DNA from: Streptomyces antimycoticus
Lineage (GTDB): Bacteria > Actinomycetota > Actinomycetes > Streptomycetales > Streptomycetaceae
Direction: 5' to 3'
Assembly: GCF_005405925.1 (NCBI RefSeq)
Contig: NZ_BJHV01000001.1
Span: forward strand, 372,001 to 436,000
Length of the DNA: 64,000 nucleotides
Position 1 is the stretch's first letter, and each line of letters starts with the position of its first letter. The notes under the pieces were generated by a model, which was given only the letters and a program-made list of their open reading frames with translations, ran no database searches and had not been told where the DNA came from. Of the stretch, positions 9,472 through 19,039 are shown piece after piece. A program made the position numbers and the translations under genes.

Positions 9472-10658
9472 TCTCCCCCGACCGCCCGTGCGCACCGGCT
9501 TCCGCCGCGGCCGGCTTGTCCCCGTGTGGCGACGGCCAAGGACCGCCGCCGCGTGGGGTGCCCGGCGCCCAACGAGTCGACCACCTGGCCTTCACCGTGT
9601 CCGACCTGAACGCCGCGATCGACTTCGCCGTAACGGCACTCGGTGGCGAACTCGTCTACCGCCTCGCGCCGTTAGCGCACGCCGACGACTGGATGCGCGT
9701 ACACCTCGACGTACACCCGCGAGCCAGCGCCGAGATCGCCCTCGTCCGCCTGGGACCCGACACCAACCTCGAACTGTTCGCCTACCAGTCGCCGGACCAC
9801 ACCTCCGTGCCACGGGCACCACACGACGCGGGACACGTACACCTCGCGCTGCACGTGATGGACGTGGCACGGGCCGCCGCCGAACTCACGCGTCGAGCGG
9901 GGGTGAGCCCACTCGGCCCAGTCTGCCGTGTCCCCGACGGGCAGCCCGATGCGGGCACGCACTGGGTGAGACTGTCCTCGCCGTTCGACGCACCCATCGA
10001 ACTGCGGTCCGCACCTGAGGTGTTGCCGTACGAGACGGGCGGCGGCACACCACGCCGCCGCCCGCCGGGGCCATGGTGCAACCGGGACGACGGCACGGGG
10101 AGTCAGCGTGGCCTGCCCGGCGCGCTCGGCGTCGACCACTTCGCCAGAACCGTCGCGGACCTCAACGCGGCCGAGCGGTTCTTCGTGGACGTCCTGGGCG
10201 CCGAGCTTCTGTACCGGAACGAGCAGAAGGTCCTTCCCGCGGACGTGGCGGCGGCGCTCGGTGTGCCACCGGGTGGTGCCGTGCGGCGGGCCGTGCTGGG
10301 CATGGGCCCGACCGATACCATCGAACTGGCCTGCTACGAGGGGATGTCGGCCGGCAACCCACACCCTCCGCGCAACAGCGACATCGGCGGCAACCATCTC
10401 GCCCTACACGTCCGCGACGTGGACGTGGCTGCCGCCTACCTGGCCGAGCACGGCTGCATCGTGCTCGGCCAGCCGGAGACGATCGATGAGGGGCCGCTCA
10501 CCGGCGACCGATGGGTGTACACACGTACCCCCTTCGGCCTGTACGTGGAGGTCGTGCGCATGCCGGACGGCACACTGCCCTACGAACGCACCACCACTGC
10601 CCGGCGCAGGGCCGCGCATGAGCTGTCATGGACCGACCGTACCCCACCCCGGCCTTGA
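9468..10658 (+). CDS. valD: Two-domain VOC-family cyclitol epimerase ValD
   Basis: A 396-residue vicinal-oxygen-chelate protein with two tandem glyoxalase-like modules. The first begins at VDHLAFTVSDLNAAIDF (about residue 35) and the second at VDHFARTVADLNAAERFF (about residue 220). ValD is described as an unusually large VOC protein that epimerises 2-epi-5-epi-valiolone at C2 (family knowledge). A strong GAGGAGG site precedes the GTG at 9468. The start overlaps the end of the decayed ValK-like frame, which suggests valD once followed it in one operon. Mobile-element debris begins soon after the stop. Confidence 0.86.
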   Translation: MISPDRPCAPASAAAGLSPCGDGQGPPPRGVPGAQRVDHLAFTVSDLNAAIDFAVTALGGELVYRLAPLAHADDWMRVHLDVHPRASAEIALVRLGPDTNLELFAYQSPDHTSVPRAPHDAGHVHLALHVMDVARAAAELTRRAGVSPLGPVCRVPDGQPDAGTHWVRLSSPFDAPIELRSAPEVLPYETGGGTPRRRPPGPWCNRDDGTGSQRGLPGALGVDHFARTVADLNAAERFFVDVLGAELLYRNEQKVLPADVAAALGVPPGGAVRRAVLGMGPTDTIELACYEGMSAGNPHPPRNSDIGGNHLALHVRDVDVAAAYLAEHGCIVLGQPETIDEGPLTGDRWVYTRTPFGLYVEVVRMPDGTLPYERTTTARRRAAHELSWTDRTPPRP

Positions 10659-10987
10659 AGGGTGTCACTCTTCCGATCTGGCTGCTGAGCTGGGCATTCC
10701 CCGTGGACAAAGCAGTCGAGGAACAACTGTGTGGCACGCGTTGAGCAGTCCACCGAGTATCTTCCGACGTCCGACCGTCGCAGCGGGCGAGGGGAATCAT
10801 ATGCGGAGCATCATCCGGAGCTCGTAGATTCAGGCCGAGGTGGGCTCGTCCGGCGTTGTCATGCTCGGTCTACGTGCCGAGAACGGTGCGCAGGTGGCGT
10901 TCGCCGGTGATACCGACTTCGGTTCGTCGGGGTGACTTTCGGTGATGTGTCTGATGGCCCCGGTCTAGTGGCTGTATCCCGGGGTGT
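10659..10987. other. Spacer after valD, no gene seen
   Basis: 329 bases with no supported gene and no clear terminator hairpin. This marks the right edge of the val genes; transposase fragments start immediately after. Confidence 0.5.
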
Positions 10988-11873
10988 GTGAGACATGTGG
11001 AGGGGGGCGGGCTGACCGCTGAGGGTCGGCAGCGTCGGGAGTCGGTGCGAATGCAGGCGGCTGAGCTGTTCGAGCAGAGCATCAAGTCGTTAGAGATGGC
11101 CCGGCGCCTACGGGTGCATGGGAAGTCGGTCTACCAGTGGCACCAGTTGTGGCGGGCTGGTGGTGCTGGTGCGCAGGCTCTGGTCTCATGTGGCCCGAGC
11201 GGCTCGCGGTGCCGTCTGTCTCCGCGCTGTCTGGAGATGCTGGTTGCGTATCTGGAGCAGGGCCCGGCCGCGCACGGCTGGGTGGAGGACCAGGTGTGGA
11301 CCGCGTCGAGGGTAGCCACGCTGATCGACAGGAAGGTTTCATGTCTCCTACAGCGTCTTCGGCGTGACGAGGCTGATGCACCGGCTTGGTTTCAGCCCAC
11401 GGGTCCCGCTCGGCGGGTGGCCGAGCGCGATGAGCGGGCCCGTCACCACGTAGAAGGAGGCGACTTGGGCCGAGGTAATAAAGAGCCCGGGCGCCTTGCG
11501 AGGGCTGCATCCGCTTCGAGGACGAGGCAGGCTTCACCCGCCGATCGCCCAGGGGACGCACCTGGGGCCGACGCGACCGCACCTTTGTCGTGACGGTGAG
11601 TGGGCGCCGCTCGGGACGTCTGTCGGTGGCCGGGCTGATCGCCATGCGGCTCCGGCTTCCGACCAGGCTGTGCCACTCCTGTGCACCCACCTCGCTGGCC
11701 GCGGCAAGCGCCGCAGCATGGGCCAGCGTGACGTCATCGCATTGATCGACAGAGTTCATCAGCTCGTCGAGGCGCCCATCGTGCTGGCCCGGGACCGTCT
11801 GAACAACCACGTCTTCCGCGCCATACGCAAGCTGATCGTCGAACGCCCATGGCTGACGGTGTTCCGGCCACCA
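10988..11873 (+). pseudogene. IS630-type transposase remnant
   Basis: The N-terminal helix-turn-helix half is readable: RRESVRMQAAELFEQ, then MARRLRVHGKSVYQWHQLW and DQVWTASRVATLI. After that the reading frame shifts several times. A later frame recovers the family C-terminal part (LNNHVFRAIRKLIVER, then WLTVFRPP), which breaks off just where the PPYSPDLNPVE-type motif should follow. The element is frameshifted and truncated, so it is inactive. It abuts other transposase fragments on the opposite strand. Confidence 0.7.
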
Positions 11874-12064
11874 TTTGCGGCGGCAGGATGCATACCAGGA
11901 TGCGTTTGCCGCGATCTTGGTGCCGTCGATGGGCAACCCTTCCCGCAGGTCGACCGGGAGGAGGAACGGTTGGTCGCGGCCGACCCAGCGGAAGCTCTTC
12001 GCCACAAAGTCATCCAACAGTTCCAGCAGTGCGGACTCCAAAACGCAACAGGCTCGGTGCTCGA
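11874..12064 (-). pseudogene. IS1182-like transposase fragment
   Basis: A short minus-strand piece reads RDQPFLLPVDLREGLP followed directly by IDGTKIAANAS. In IS1182-type transposases these two motifs are far apart, so the fragment has an internal deletion. It is flanked by IS630 and IS256 debris. Boundaries are approximate. Confidence 0.45.
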
Positions 12065-12274
12065 CCGGGTGTCCCACTCGCGCGGGCGGTAGCCGTTGCG
12101 GTGGTTGACGCGCTTCTGGCTGACCTGGCCGCACCCGCACATGGCATCGGCCTCTTCGGCGGACATCAGGGCGTCGGCGAACGTTTTGATCATCGCGCGG
12201 AGCATATCCGGACTCGCCGAAGCGAGATCGTCCTCGGTCAGGACGCGTAGAGGCACACTGTCAGGTGCGGTCAT
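12065..12274 (-). pseudogene. IS256-family transposase N-terminal fragment
   Basis: About 70 residues starting at an ATG with a good AAGGAG site. The sequence is typical of the start of IS256 transposases (MLRAMIKTFADALMSAE, then VNHRNGYRPREWDTR). Similarity stops after REWDTR, where it meets the IS1182-like piece. Confidence 0.65.
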
Positions 12275-12786
12275 CGTGCTGATCTCCTTCAAGATCTTCG
12301 TCGTTCTCGAAGGATCAGCCGGTGGCCGTCCGTCTATCCAAGCCCTCGCCCCGACGTCGAGGAAGCCCCCGGATCAGGCGGAACCCGGTGCACACTGAGC
12401 TGATTCACGGGTGGACCGCTTCGCGGGGGCGTGTTGAGCTGTCGGAGCCCGGACGGCGGTGACCGGACAAATACCGGCCCGGCTGTACCCAAGGTGGCGG
12501 TCAGTCTTCTCCGCTCAGTCGCTGGGCCCGGCCGCGTGATCGTCACCGTGGCCCGCCTCACTGGGCCGAACGCTCACTTCCCAGAGCCGTCACCCAAAGT
12601 GGCGTCCCATCGCCCCTGCCGCCTGGCCGGAACCACCAGCCCTCGCCTCGCGCCCCGACCCGCAGGAGATCAGCGGCGAGGGTCCCGTCGACCACGAAAC
12701 GACAGATACAAGGTCGACTCGAGGAATGTGATCAGCCCGACCGCGCATGTGATCCGGCGTTGTGGCGCCACGACCCACGAGGCGCC
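12275..12786. other. Non-coding spacer, probable IS end material
   Basis: About 510 bases upstream of the IS256 fragment and after the HAD phosphatase stop. No frame has a family signature or ribosome site. The part next to 12274 probably belongs to the old IS256 left end. Confidence 0.4.
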
Positions 12787-13506
12787 TCACTGCGCGACCG
12801 CCTCGTGGCCGTTCTCCGCGCCGGCCAAGGGCAGGATTGCCGACAGCCCCCGGGGCACGCGCACGTCACGCTCGCTCGGCAGCAAGTACACCGGCAACCC
12901 CGCGCGCGCCGCCGCGCCATCCTTGACGGGGTCGTCGCCAACGAACAGCACCCGCCCGGCCGAAACGCTGAGACGCTCGCAGGCAACGCCGAAGATGGCA
13001 GGGTCCGGCTTCGCCAGCCCGACCTCGCAGGACAGCACCACCGCGTAGAGCTGATCCAGCACTCCGATGCGCTTAAAGATCGGTCGGATATCCCAGCCGA
13101 TGTTACTCAGCACGCCCGTGCGCACGCCAGCGGCACTGAGCGCGTCGAGTACCGGAAGTGTGTCGGGATACGGGAGCCAGGCGTCGTTGTCGGTCAGGCA
13201 GTCGTAGAGCGCCTCCACCAGCGGTGGCTCGAACGGTCCAGCGTCAGCGATCAGCCCAGTCCAGATCCGCTTGTGCGCGTCGGGTGACAGGTCGCATCCT
13301 TCCTTCGCCGCGCTGCGCTCCGGCGCATCCACGTACGCCAAGGTGCGTCGGATCAGCCTCGCCGCGACCTGCTCGTCAAGCGTGATGCCGCGGCCGCTCG
13401 CCTTCGCCACCAGCCGTGGCGCCGTGAGCACGCCCGTGTCGTCGAACAGTGTTCCCGCAAAGTCGAAGAGGACCCCATGGACTCCCTCTTCGCCAAATTC
13501 GCTCAC
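12787..13506 (-). CDS. HAD-superfamily phosphatase
   Basis: A 239-residue haloacid-dehalogenase-type hydrolase. Motif I is VLFDFAGTLFDD (DxxGT variant with Ala), motif II is VLSNIG, the motif III Lys is in GLAKPDPAIFG, and motif IV is VLFVGDDPVKDG. All catalytic acids are present, so it should be active. The GTG at 13506 has AAGGA about ten bases upstream; the frame is open to an ATG at 13608. It is the only intact gene between valD and the next IS cluster. Removal of the 7'-phosphate from validoxylamine A 7'-phosphate needs a phosphatase, so a role there is possible but not shown; general housekeeping HADs look alike. Confidence 0.8.
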   Translation of the reverse strand: MSEFGEEGVHGVLFDFAGTLFDDTGVLTAPRLVAKASGRGITLDEQVAARLIRRTLAYVDAPERSAAKEGCDLSPDAHKRIWTGLIADAGPFEPPLVEALYDCLTDNDAWLPYPDTLPVLDALSAAGVRTGVLSNIGWDIRPIFKRIGVLDQLYAVVLSCEVGLAKPDPAIFGVACERLSVSAGRVLFVGDDPVKDGAAARAGLPVYLLPSERDVRVPRGLSAILPLAGAENGHEAVAQ

Positions 13507-14375
13507 TGGTGCACCATCCTTTGCGTCGGTGATCTTGAGTGGGTTACTGATGTACCAATGGCGCCGTTGGGCTACCGTCCGGTTCGCTTGACCGGCATGG
13601 TCCACCATGAGTTCTGCGAAGTCTGGCGATGGCCCGGGACGTGCCGACCATCGACAAGGCTGAACGCCGCCGCGCTCTGACTGCTACCGACTGTGTTGAT
13701 CGATCGATGTGGTATATCGCTCTTACCAGGCGTCAGTCACGTGGCGGTCACGGATGAGGCTTGTCTCTTCCACACGGTAGGTACGCTCGCGGTCTCCTTC
13801 GAAGAGAGCCAGTTGCAGTTGGTGTTACCCAAACGACGTCGTAGACAAAGACCTTGGCGTGGGTGCCCCGCTCTCCAATGCTGGCTGCCCTCGGTCAGCC
13901 GGTACGTCGACTGCTTGAAGACCATTCGATGTGTCGTCGATCAGTTTGGGAGGCCGGGGCTACCACCTCAGCGGAGACTCTGCCGTGCAGGATCGTCGGC
14001 AACTGCGGTGCTTCTCGGGGGCGACTGTGTTCCACCACCATAGTCCGAGGACCGGCGTCCACGGCACGGCCAAGGAGCCCTTGCTGAACATCTTGCGAGC
14101 CACAGCACCTCGGGGTACGTGGCACAGTTCCGGATGGTCCGAGAGATGGCCCCTCCCACCAGCTCCCGTATACAGCCGATCAACACACGAGTGTCCCCCG
14201 ACGGCTTTGGCATCTTTGCCATCACGCACTGCTGAGCGGGCCATCGCATCCGCCGAACACCTGCCACCATGGCAAGCCGTTCCAGGCTCCATGGCCACTG
14301 CACGCCAGGCAATGTGACGGGACTCATGCACCACCATTTCCGGACACGAAGACTCCAGCGTGCCGAGGTTGCGCT
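13507..14375. other. Stretch without a supportable gene
   Basis: About 870 bases. Open frames exist on both strands (for example 13960-14487 minus) but none shows a recognisable domain, good start or ribosome site. Base composition is somewhat lower in GC than the neighbours, which suggests old foreign or decayed DNA. Confidence 0.4.
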
Positions 14376-15513
14376 TGCCGAAAATATCATCCGCCCTGGT
14401 GGGAGGTGGTGTGCGCGGTGTATGGGGGGTCGACCGGCGTAGTCGCCCGAGCGGGTGCTCTCGCGAGGCTGGCGCTCGCGGCGGCAAGATGATCGACTGT
14501 GCTGCTGCGACTGGCTTACTGGGGCGGTGGCGAATGCGTTCGCCATGCTGCGCCTGCTACCGATGGGCGATCGAGAGAAAACTGTCGAGATACTCGCCTT
14601 GCGCCACCAGATCATGGTGCTGGAACGCCAACTCGGCAAGGATCGGGGGCGGTTCACCTCGAGCGACCGGGCATTTCTGGCGGCGCTGCTGCACCGGCTT
14701 CCCGTGGACGTGCTCCGCGGGGTGCGGCTGCTGGTGCGTCCGGACACGGTGCTGCGCTGGCATCGCGACCTTCTTGCACGCCGTCATGCTGCCGCCTCGC
14801 GGCCCAGGCGCTCGGGACGCGGCCTCGGACCGTGCGCTCTGTGCGGGCCCTGGTGCTGCGCCTGGCGCGGGAGAATCCTGGCTGGGGGTATCGGCGCCTG
14901 CACGGTGAACTGCTCGTCCTGGGCGTTAAGGTGGCCGCTTCCACCGTCTGGGAGATCTTGCAGGAGGCCGGCGTCGATCCGGCACCCGAGCGGTCCTCCA
15001 GCACGTGGGCGGACTTTCTGCGCTCCCAGGCCGATGCCCTGCTGGCCTGTGACTTCTTCGAAACGGTCACCCTGTCCGGGGCTCGGATGTACGTGCTGGC
15101 CGTCATCGCGCATGCCAGCCGACGGATCCGGGTGCTGGGTGCCACCGCGCACCCGACCTCAGCGTGGGTGGCACAGGCCGCGAAAGAACCTCGCCATGGA
15201 CCCTGAGGACGTAGGATGCCGAGCGCGTTACATGATCAGGGACCGGGACGGGAAGTTCCCCGCCCTGTTCGATGCCGTCCTGGCGGATGCGGGGATCGAG
15301 GTCGTGCTCAGCGGCGTTCGGATGCCGAGAATGAACTCGATCATGGAACGGTGGGTGCAGACCTGCCGACGGGAACTCCTGGACCGGACCTTGATCTGGA
15401 ACCAGCACCACCTCCTCCACGCACTCCGGGAGTTCGAGCAGTTCTACAACCCTCATCGGCCCCACCAGGGCATCGCGAACGCCCGGCCACTGCACCCGCT
15501 GCCCGCACCGCTT
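14376..15513 (+). mobile_element. 1241-bp-family IS copy, 3' end lost to a nested insertion
   Basis: The left end TGCCGAAAATATCATCC matches the ends of the intact copies at 54596 and 61958 in design. The right end is missing because the intact element at 15514 is inserted inside its transposase tail. About 100 bases of the usual 1241 are gone, and I do not find them after 16754. Confidence 0.8.
14499..15513 (+). pseudogene. rve-type transposase, frameshifted and truncated
   Basis: Homologue of the 363-residue transposase at 54712-55812. It is split over three frames: AFAMLRLLPMGDREKT to RRHAAASR in one, VRSVRALVLRLARENPGWG to VAQAAKEP in another, and NLAMDPEDVGCRARYMIRDRD to NARPLHPLPAP in the first again. 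The last 30 or so residues are replaced by the inserted IS at 15514. Inactive. Confidence 0.8.
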
Positions 15514-16754
15514 TGCGGGTGCCGATAAATCATCCACGCAGGTCGGGAGACTGATCGCGGATCTCCAGTTCTCCTCGACCTTCACGCCGGGTGCCTTCAC
15601 CCGCTCAGGGTCCTGGCGGCATCATGATCTGTCGTGCTGCTGCGCCTGGCCTACCTCACCGCGACCAACGCCCTTGCCTTCCTACGCCTCCTGCCGATGA
15701 GCGACAGAGACAAGGACATCGAGATCCTCGTACTCCGGCACCAACTGCTCGTCCTCCAGCGCCAGGTCGGCAAACCGACCCTCACCGACAGCGACCGCGC
15801 CATCCTCGCCGGCCTGCTCCACCACCTCCCCAAAGACAGACTGCGGCACCTTCTGCCGCTGGTCCGCCCCGACACAGTGTTGCGCTGGCATCGCAATCTG
15901 CTCAGGCGACGCCATGCCACGACCTGCGTACCCAAGCGACGCGGACGCCCACGCACCATCCGATCGAGCCGCGCCCTGACCCTGCGCCTGGCCAGGGAAA
16001 ATGCCTCGTGGGGATATCGCCGGATCCACGGCGAACTCGCCGCACTGGGGATCAGGGTAGCCGCCTCCACTGTCTGGGAGATCCTCCGCGAGCATGGCGT
16101 CCCGCCCGCACCCGCACGGCAGAGCACCACCTGGGCCGATTTTCTGCGCAGCCAGGCCAAGGCTCTTCTCGCCTGCGATCCGTTCGAAGTCCGCACTCTG
16201 ACGGGGGCGCGCCTCTACGTCTTCGCTGTCATCGAGCACACCACCCGTCGCATCCGGATCCTCGGCGCCACGGCACACCCCACCGCGGAGTGGATCGTGC
16301 AGCTCGGACGCAACCTGCTGATGGATCTCGAGGACGCGGGTGCGAGGGCACGGTTCCTGATCCGCGACCGGGACTCGAAGTTCACAACTGCCTTCGACGT
16401 CCTCATGGCCGATGCCGGTCTCAAGGTCGTCACCACCGGTATTCGGATACCACGGATGAACTCGGTCATGGAGCGCTGGATACAGACCTGCCGCACCGAA
16501 CTCCTGGACCGGACCTTGATCTGGAACCAGAGCCACCTCCTCCACGCACTGCGCGAGTACGAATCCTTCTACAACGAGCACCGCCCGCACAGGGCCCTGG
16601 AACAAGCCGCTCCATGCCGCCCACTACCCGCACCCATCACCCAACAAGCCCAACTCGCCCACCTGAAAATCGACCGACGAGACCGACTCGGCGGAACCCT
16701 CCACGAGTACGGACGTGCCGCATGACCAGGCCGGATATTTTATCGGCACCCGCA
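15514..16754 (+). mobile_element. Intact 1241-bp IS element, copy A
   Basis: Imperfect 22-bp terminal inverted repeats: left 15514-15535, beginning TGCGGGTGCCGATAAATC; right 16733-16754, ending ATTTTATCGGCACCCGCA. One transposase gene starts 120 bases from the left end. No target duplication is evident. It is almost identical to copy B at 61958-63198, in the same orientation, which implies recent movement or recent duplication. Confidence 0.9.
15634..16725 (+). CDS. rve-superfamily (DDE) transposase, copy A
   Basis: 363 residues with a GTG start. The N-terminal part has a leucine/glutamine-rich segment (ILVLRHQLLVLQRQVG), then an HTH_21-like region (ENASWGYRRIHGELAALG). The integrase core has catalytic Asp in LLACDPFEV, Asp in FLIRDRDSKF and Glu in MERWIQTCRTELLD. 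The C-terminus ends GGTLHEYGRAA. There is no orfA/orfB frameshift as in classic IS3 elements. It differs from copy B by Ser instead of Ile at residue 112. Confidence 0.92.
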   Translation: MLLRLAYLTATNALAFLRLLPMSDRDKDIEILVLRHQLLVLQRQVGKPTLTDSDRAILAGLLHHLPKDRLRHLLPLVRPDTVLRWHRNLLRRRHATTCVPKRRGRPRTIRSSRALTLRLARENASWGYRRIHGELAALGIRVAASTVWEILREHGVPPAPARQSTTWADFLRSQAKALLACDPFEVRTLTGARLYVFAVIEHTTRRIRILGATAHPTAEWIVQLGRNLLMDLEDAGARARFLIRDRDSKFTTAFDVLMADAGLKVVTTGIRIPRMNSVMERWIQTCRTELLDRTLIWNQSHLLHALREYESFYNEHRPHRALEQAAPCRPLPAPITQQAQLAHLKIDRRDRLGGTLHEYGRAA

Positions 16755-16856
16755 ATCTTGCGTTTCACGGCTCGAGGCTGACTGCGCAGGCGTCTGGCAG
16801 GCAAGAGTCGTTCCAAAAGGTCCTGCTCGAGCATCACCAAGGCCCTGACCAGCAGG

Positions 16857-17825
16857 TCAGGGGGAAAAGCTGCCCGGCGTGACGGTCACGCTGCGCCGGG
16901 CGGAGCGCAGGGTCTCGGTGAAGGAGACCCGATCAGGGTCCAGGCCGCGAGTGGCGGCGGTTCTCAGCATGAGCTCGCGCAGGGCGTGGTGGACCAGCAG
17001 GTGTGCCCAGATCTGCTGATGGACCCCATCGGGGTTTTGCTGCTGAGCACGACGCGGGCGCCGCGCTGATGGGTTTTGATCTCGGCGAAGACGGATTCGA
17101 CCTCCCAGCGTTCGCGGTAGAGCGCGGCCAGCCGCCGGGCCGGATAGCGTCGGGCATCCAGCAGGGTAGTGACCAGCCGGTAGCCGTCAGCGGCACCTTA
17201 ACCGCCCTGGCCTTTGAGCTGGTAGGCCAGAACCCGGACGGTGACCGGTTCATGCCGGGCGGGGCCGCTGCTCGCCCGGATCTGTGAGAGCCGTGACCCG
17301 TCCCGGAACTGTTTGATGACCGGCAGGACGCGGTTGGCGGGCACGCGCCACAGCAGATCGGCGCCGGTGGCGGTGAATGCCTGCCACAACGGGACACCAA
17401 GGAACTCACGGTCGGCCAGGACGAGCTGGCCCGGGCCGAGTGACCGTGGCAGGCGGCCGACCAGGGTGACTTCCCCGGTGCGGCAGCCGGCGAGTTCCGC
17501 GTCCAGCAGCGCATGGCTGCCCACCTCCACCAACGCGGCCATCCGCACCTGCGGGAACGCGCTCTTCCCCGGCCCGCGGCCGTTGCCCGGACGTCCGAAG
17601 GCGGCCTCGTTGGCTTCGCTGTCCGCGACGTCCCAGCAGGTTGCGTCCACTGCCAGCAGCCGCAAGCCCCGCCAGAACGCACCAGGTGTCGCCTCGGTGG
17701 CCATCGGCTTGGCGGTCGTGGCGAACAGCACCCGCAAGCCGCCACCACCCGATCCGCCAACCCCGGCGGATACACCCACGTCAACAGCCCCAGACCCGAT
17801 AACTCAGACACACGCGCATGACCGG
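16857..17825 (-). pseudogene. IS4-family transposase remnant
   Basis: The minus strand reads an N-terminal piece (SELSGLGLLTWVYPPG), then, after an internal deletion, the catalytic centre (RLLAVDATCWDVADSEAN, DREFLGVPLWQAFTATGADL). A frame change near 17200 leads to the YREREW-like region and the C-terminal HHALRELMLRTAATRG. The stop is at 16857. Broken by at least one deletion and one frameshift. Its insertion appears to have cut the FG-GAP gene beside it. Confidence 0.72.
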
Positions 17826-18741
17826 CCAGCGCTCCTCGAACCGGGCGGTGCCGAGGGGCTTGTCGTGGTGGAAGGCCATCAACTCGTCGGCACCGTCCCC
17901 GTCCAGGTCCCCGGCGACGAGGCCGCGGTAGTTCGCGGTGTCGATGTCTTTTGCGGGCCGGCGCGGTGCGGACACCGGGCCGGTGCCCGCCGGGGTTCCG
18001 TCGCGTTTGAAGGCCCCTTGAGCAGGCCCATGTTGGAACCGAGCCCGAAGACCAGATCGGCATGCCCGTCCCCGTCGAAGTCACCAGCGACGAGTTGCTC
18101 CTCCAGGATCGGGTCCAGCGCCCAGGAGACGTGGCTGCCGTCCGTCTCCGGCACCCGGACGGCACTCTTCAGCCCGTCCGGGGAACCCCACAAGATGATC
18201 ACGCTCGGTTTCCAGTCGAAGACGGCGGTGGCGAGGTCGGTGTTCCCGCCCCGTCGAAGTCGCGGGCCACCACATCGGTCCCGAAGAACGCCTCGCCCCG
18301 GGCCTCTCCCGGTATCCCGGCGTCATTCTGCGTGAGGTACTGGCAGCGGGCGAGACCGGTCCCGCGGCCCGATCCGTACGCCACCGCGATGCTGCCGCCG
18401 CCGCGGCCGTTCTCCACGTCGCCCAGTGCTCCCATGGCCAGGTCGGGGTGGCCGTCACCGTCGAAGTCCGCGGCGGGCACGGTACCGGCCGGTGCCTGGG
18501 CGCCCTTCGCCGCGGCGCCGGAGGGCGCGGTTCCGTGAGCCGCGGTGTGGTAGGTGCGGGGTGCGGCGATGCCCTGAGGTCCGGACTGAGCCAGAACCAC
18601 TCCGACCGCGACGACAGCCGCACCGGCCGCGATCAACCACCGGCGTTTGCCGCCCCGTTTCCGCACAGTTCCCTGCTCATCATCCTCGACGTCCATGTGA
18701 TCAAGCACGTCTCGACGGTACCCAGCAGTCCGCGTCTTCAA
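17826..18741 (-). pseudogene. FG-GAP repeat secreted/membrane protein, frameshifted and truncated
   Basis: The N-terminal part has a cytoplasmic tail and one transmembrane segment (RWLIAAGAAVVAVGVVLAQS). Integrin-alpha-type calcium-binding repeats follow: DFDGDGHPDLAMG, DFDGDGHADLVFG and DLDGDGADELMAF. The repeats are read from three different frames, so the gene carries several frameshifts, and the IS4 remnant removes the C-terminus. The first codon is uncertain (TTG at 18741 or ATG at 18696). Confidence 0.72.
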
Positions 18742-18828
18742 GGTCCATGACCAGGTTCTCGGCCTATGGTCCTGTGACGGTCATCGCGTAGGCCGACACA
18801 TCGGCCTGTCGGTCGGGATGGCACATCC

Positions 18829-18906
18829 GTGCTCACGGTAGTCAACGCTGACGGTTCCGCGCCGATCGGCTCCCTGATCGAGGAGATCGTCCGCGAGGGC
18901 GCCCAG
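18829..18906 (+). pseudogene. IS256 transposase start fragment
   Basis: A GTG-started run reading VVNADGSAPIGSLIEEIVRE is typical of the first residues of some IS256 transposases. Similarity ends near 18906. The rest of the gap up to 19039 has no gene. Confidence 0.5.
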
Positions 18907-19039
18907 TCGAACTCCGGGCGGCACTTCCCGGTCGGCTGGACCGGTATACCGCCACCGGCCACACGCGGGAATCAGCGCCCGCGGCCGTGCCTACAGACTG
19001 GTGTGGGCCGCCCGGTCTGTTCCGGAGTACCTTGCGGAT

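Noticed and set aside
13960..14487. A 175-codon minus-strand frame
   Set aside because: No domain, no ribosome site, and it runs into the leader of the IS at 14376.
15591..16781. Second long frame overlapping the copy A transposase
   Set aside because: It is a shifted reading of the transposase (Pro/Arg/Thr-rich) and recurs identically in copy B because the DNA is the same.
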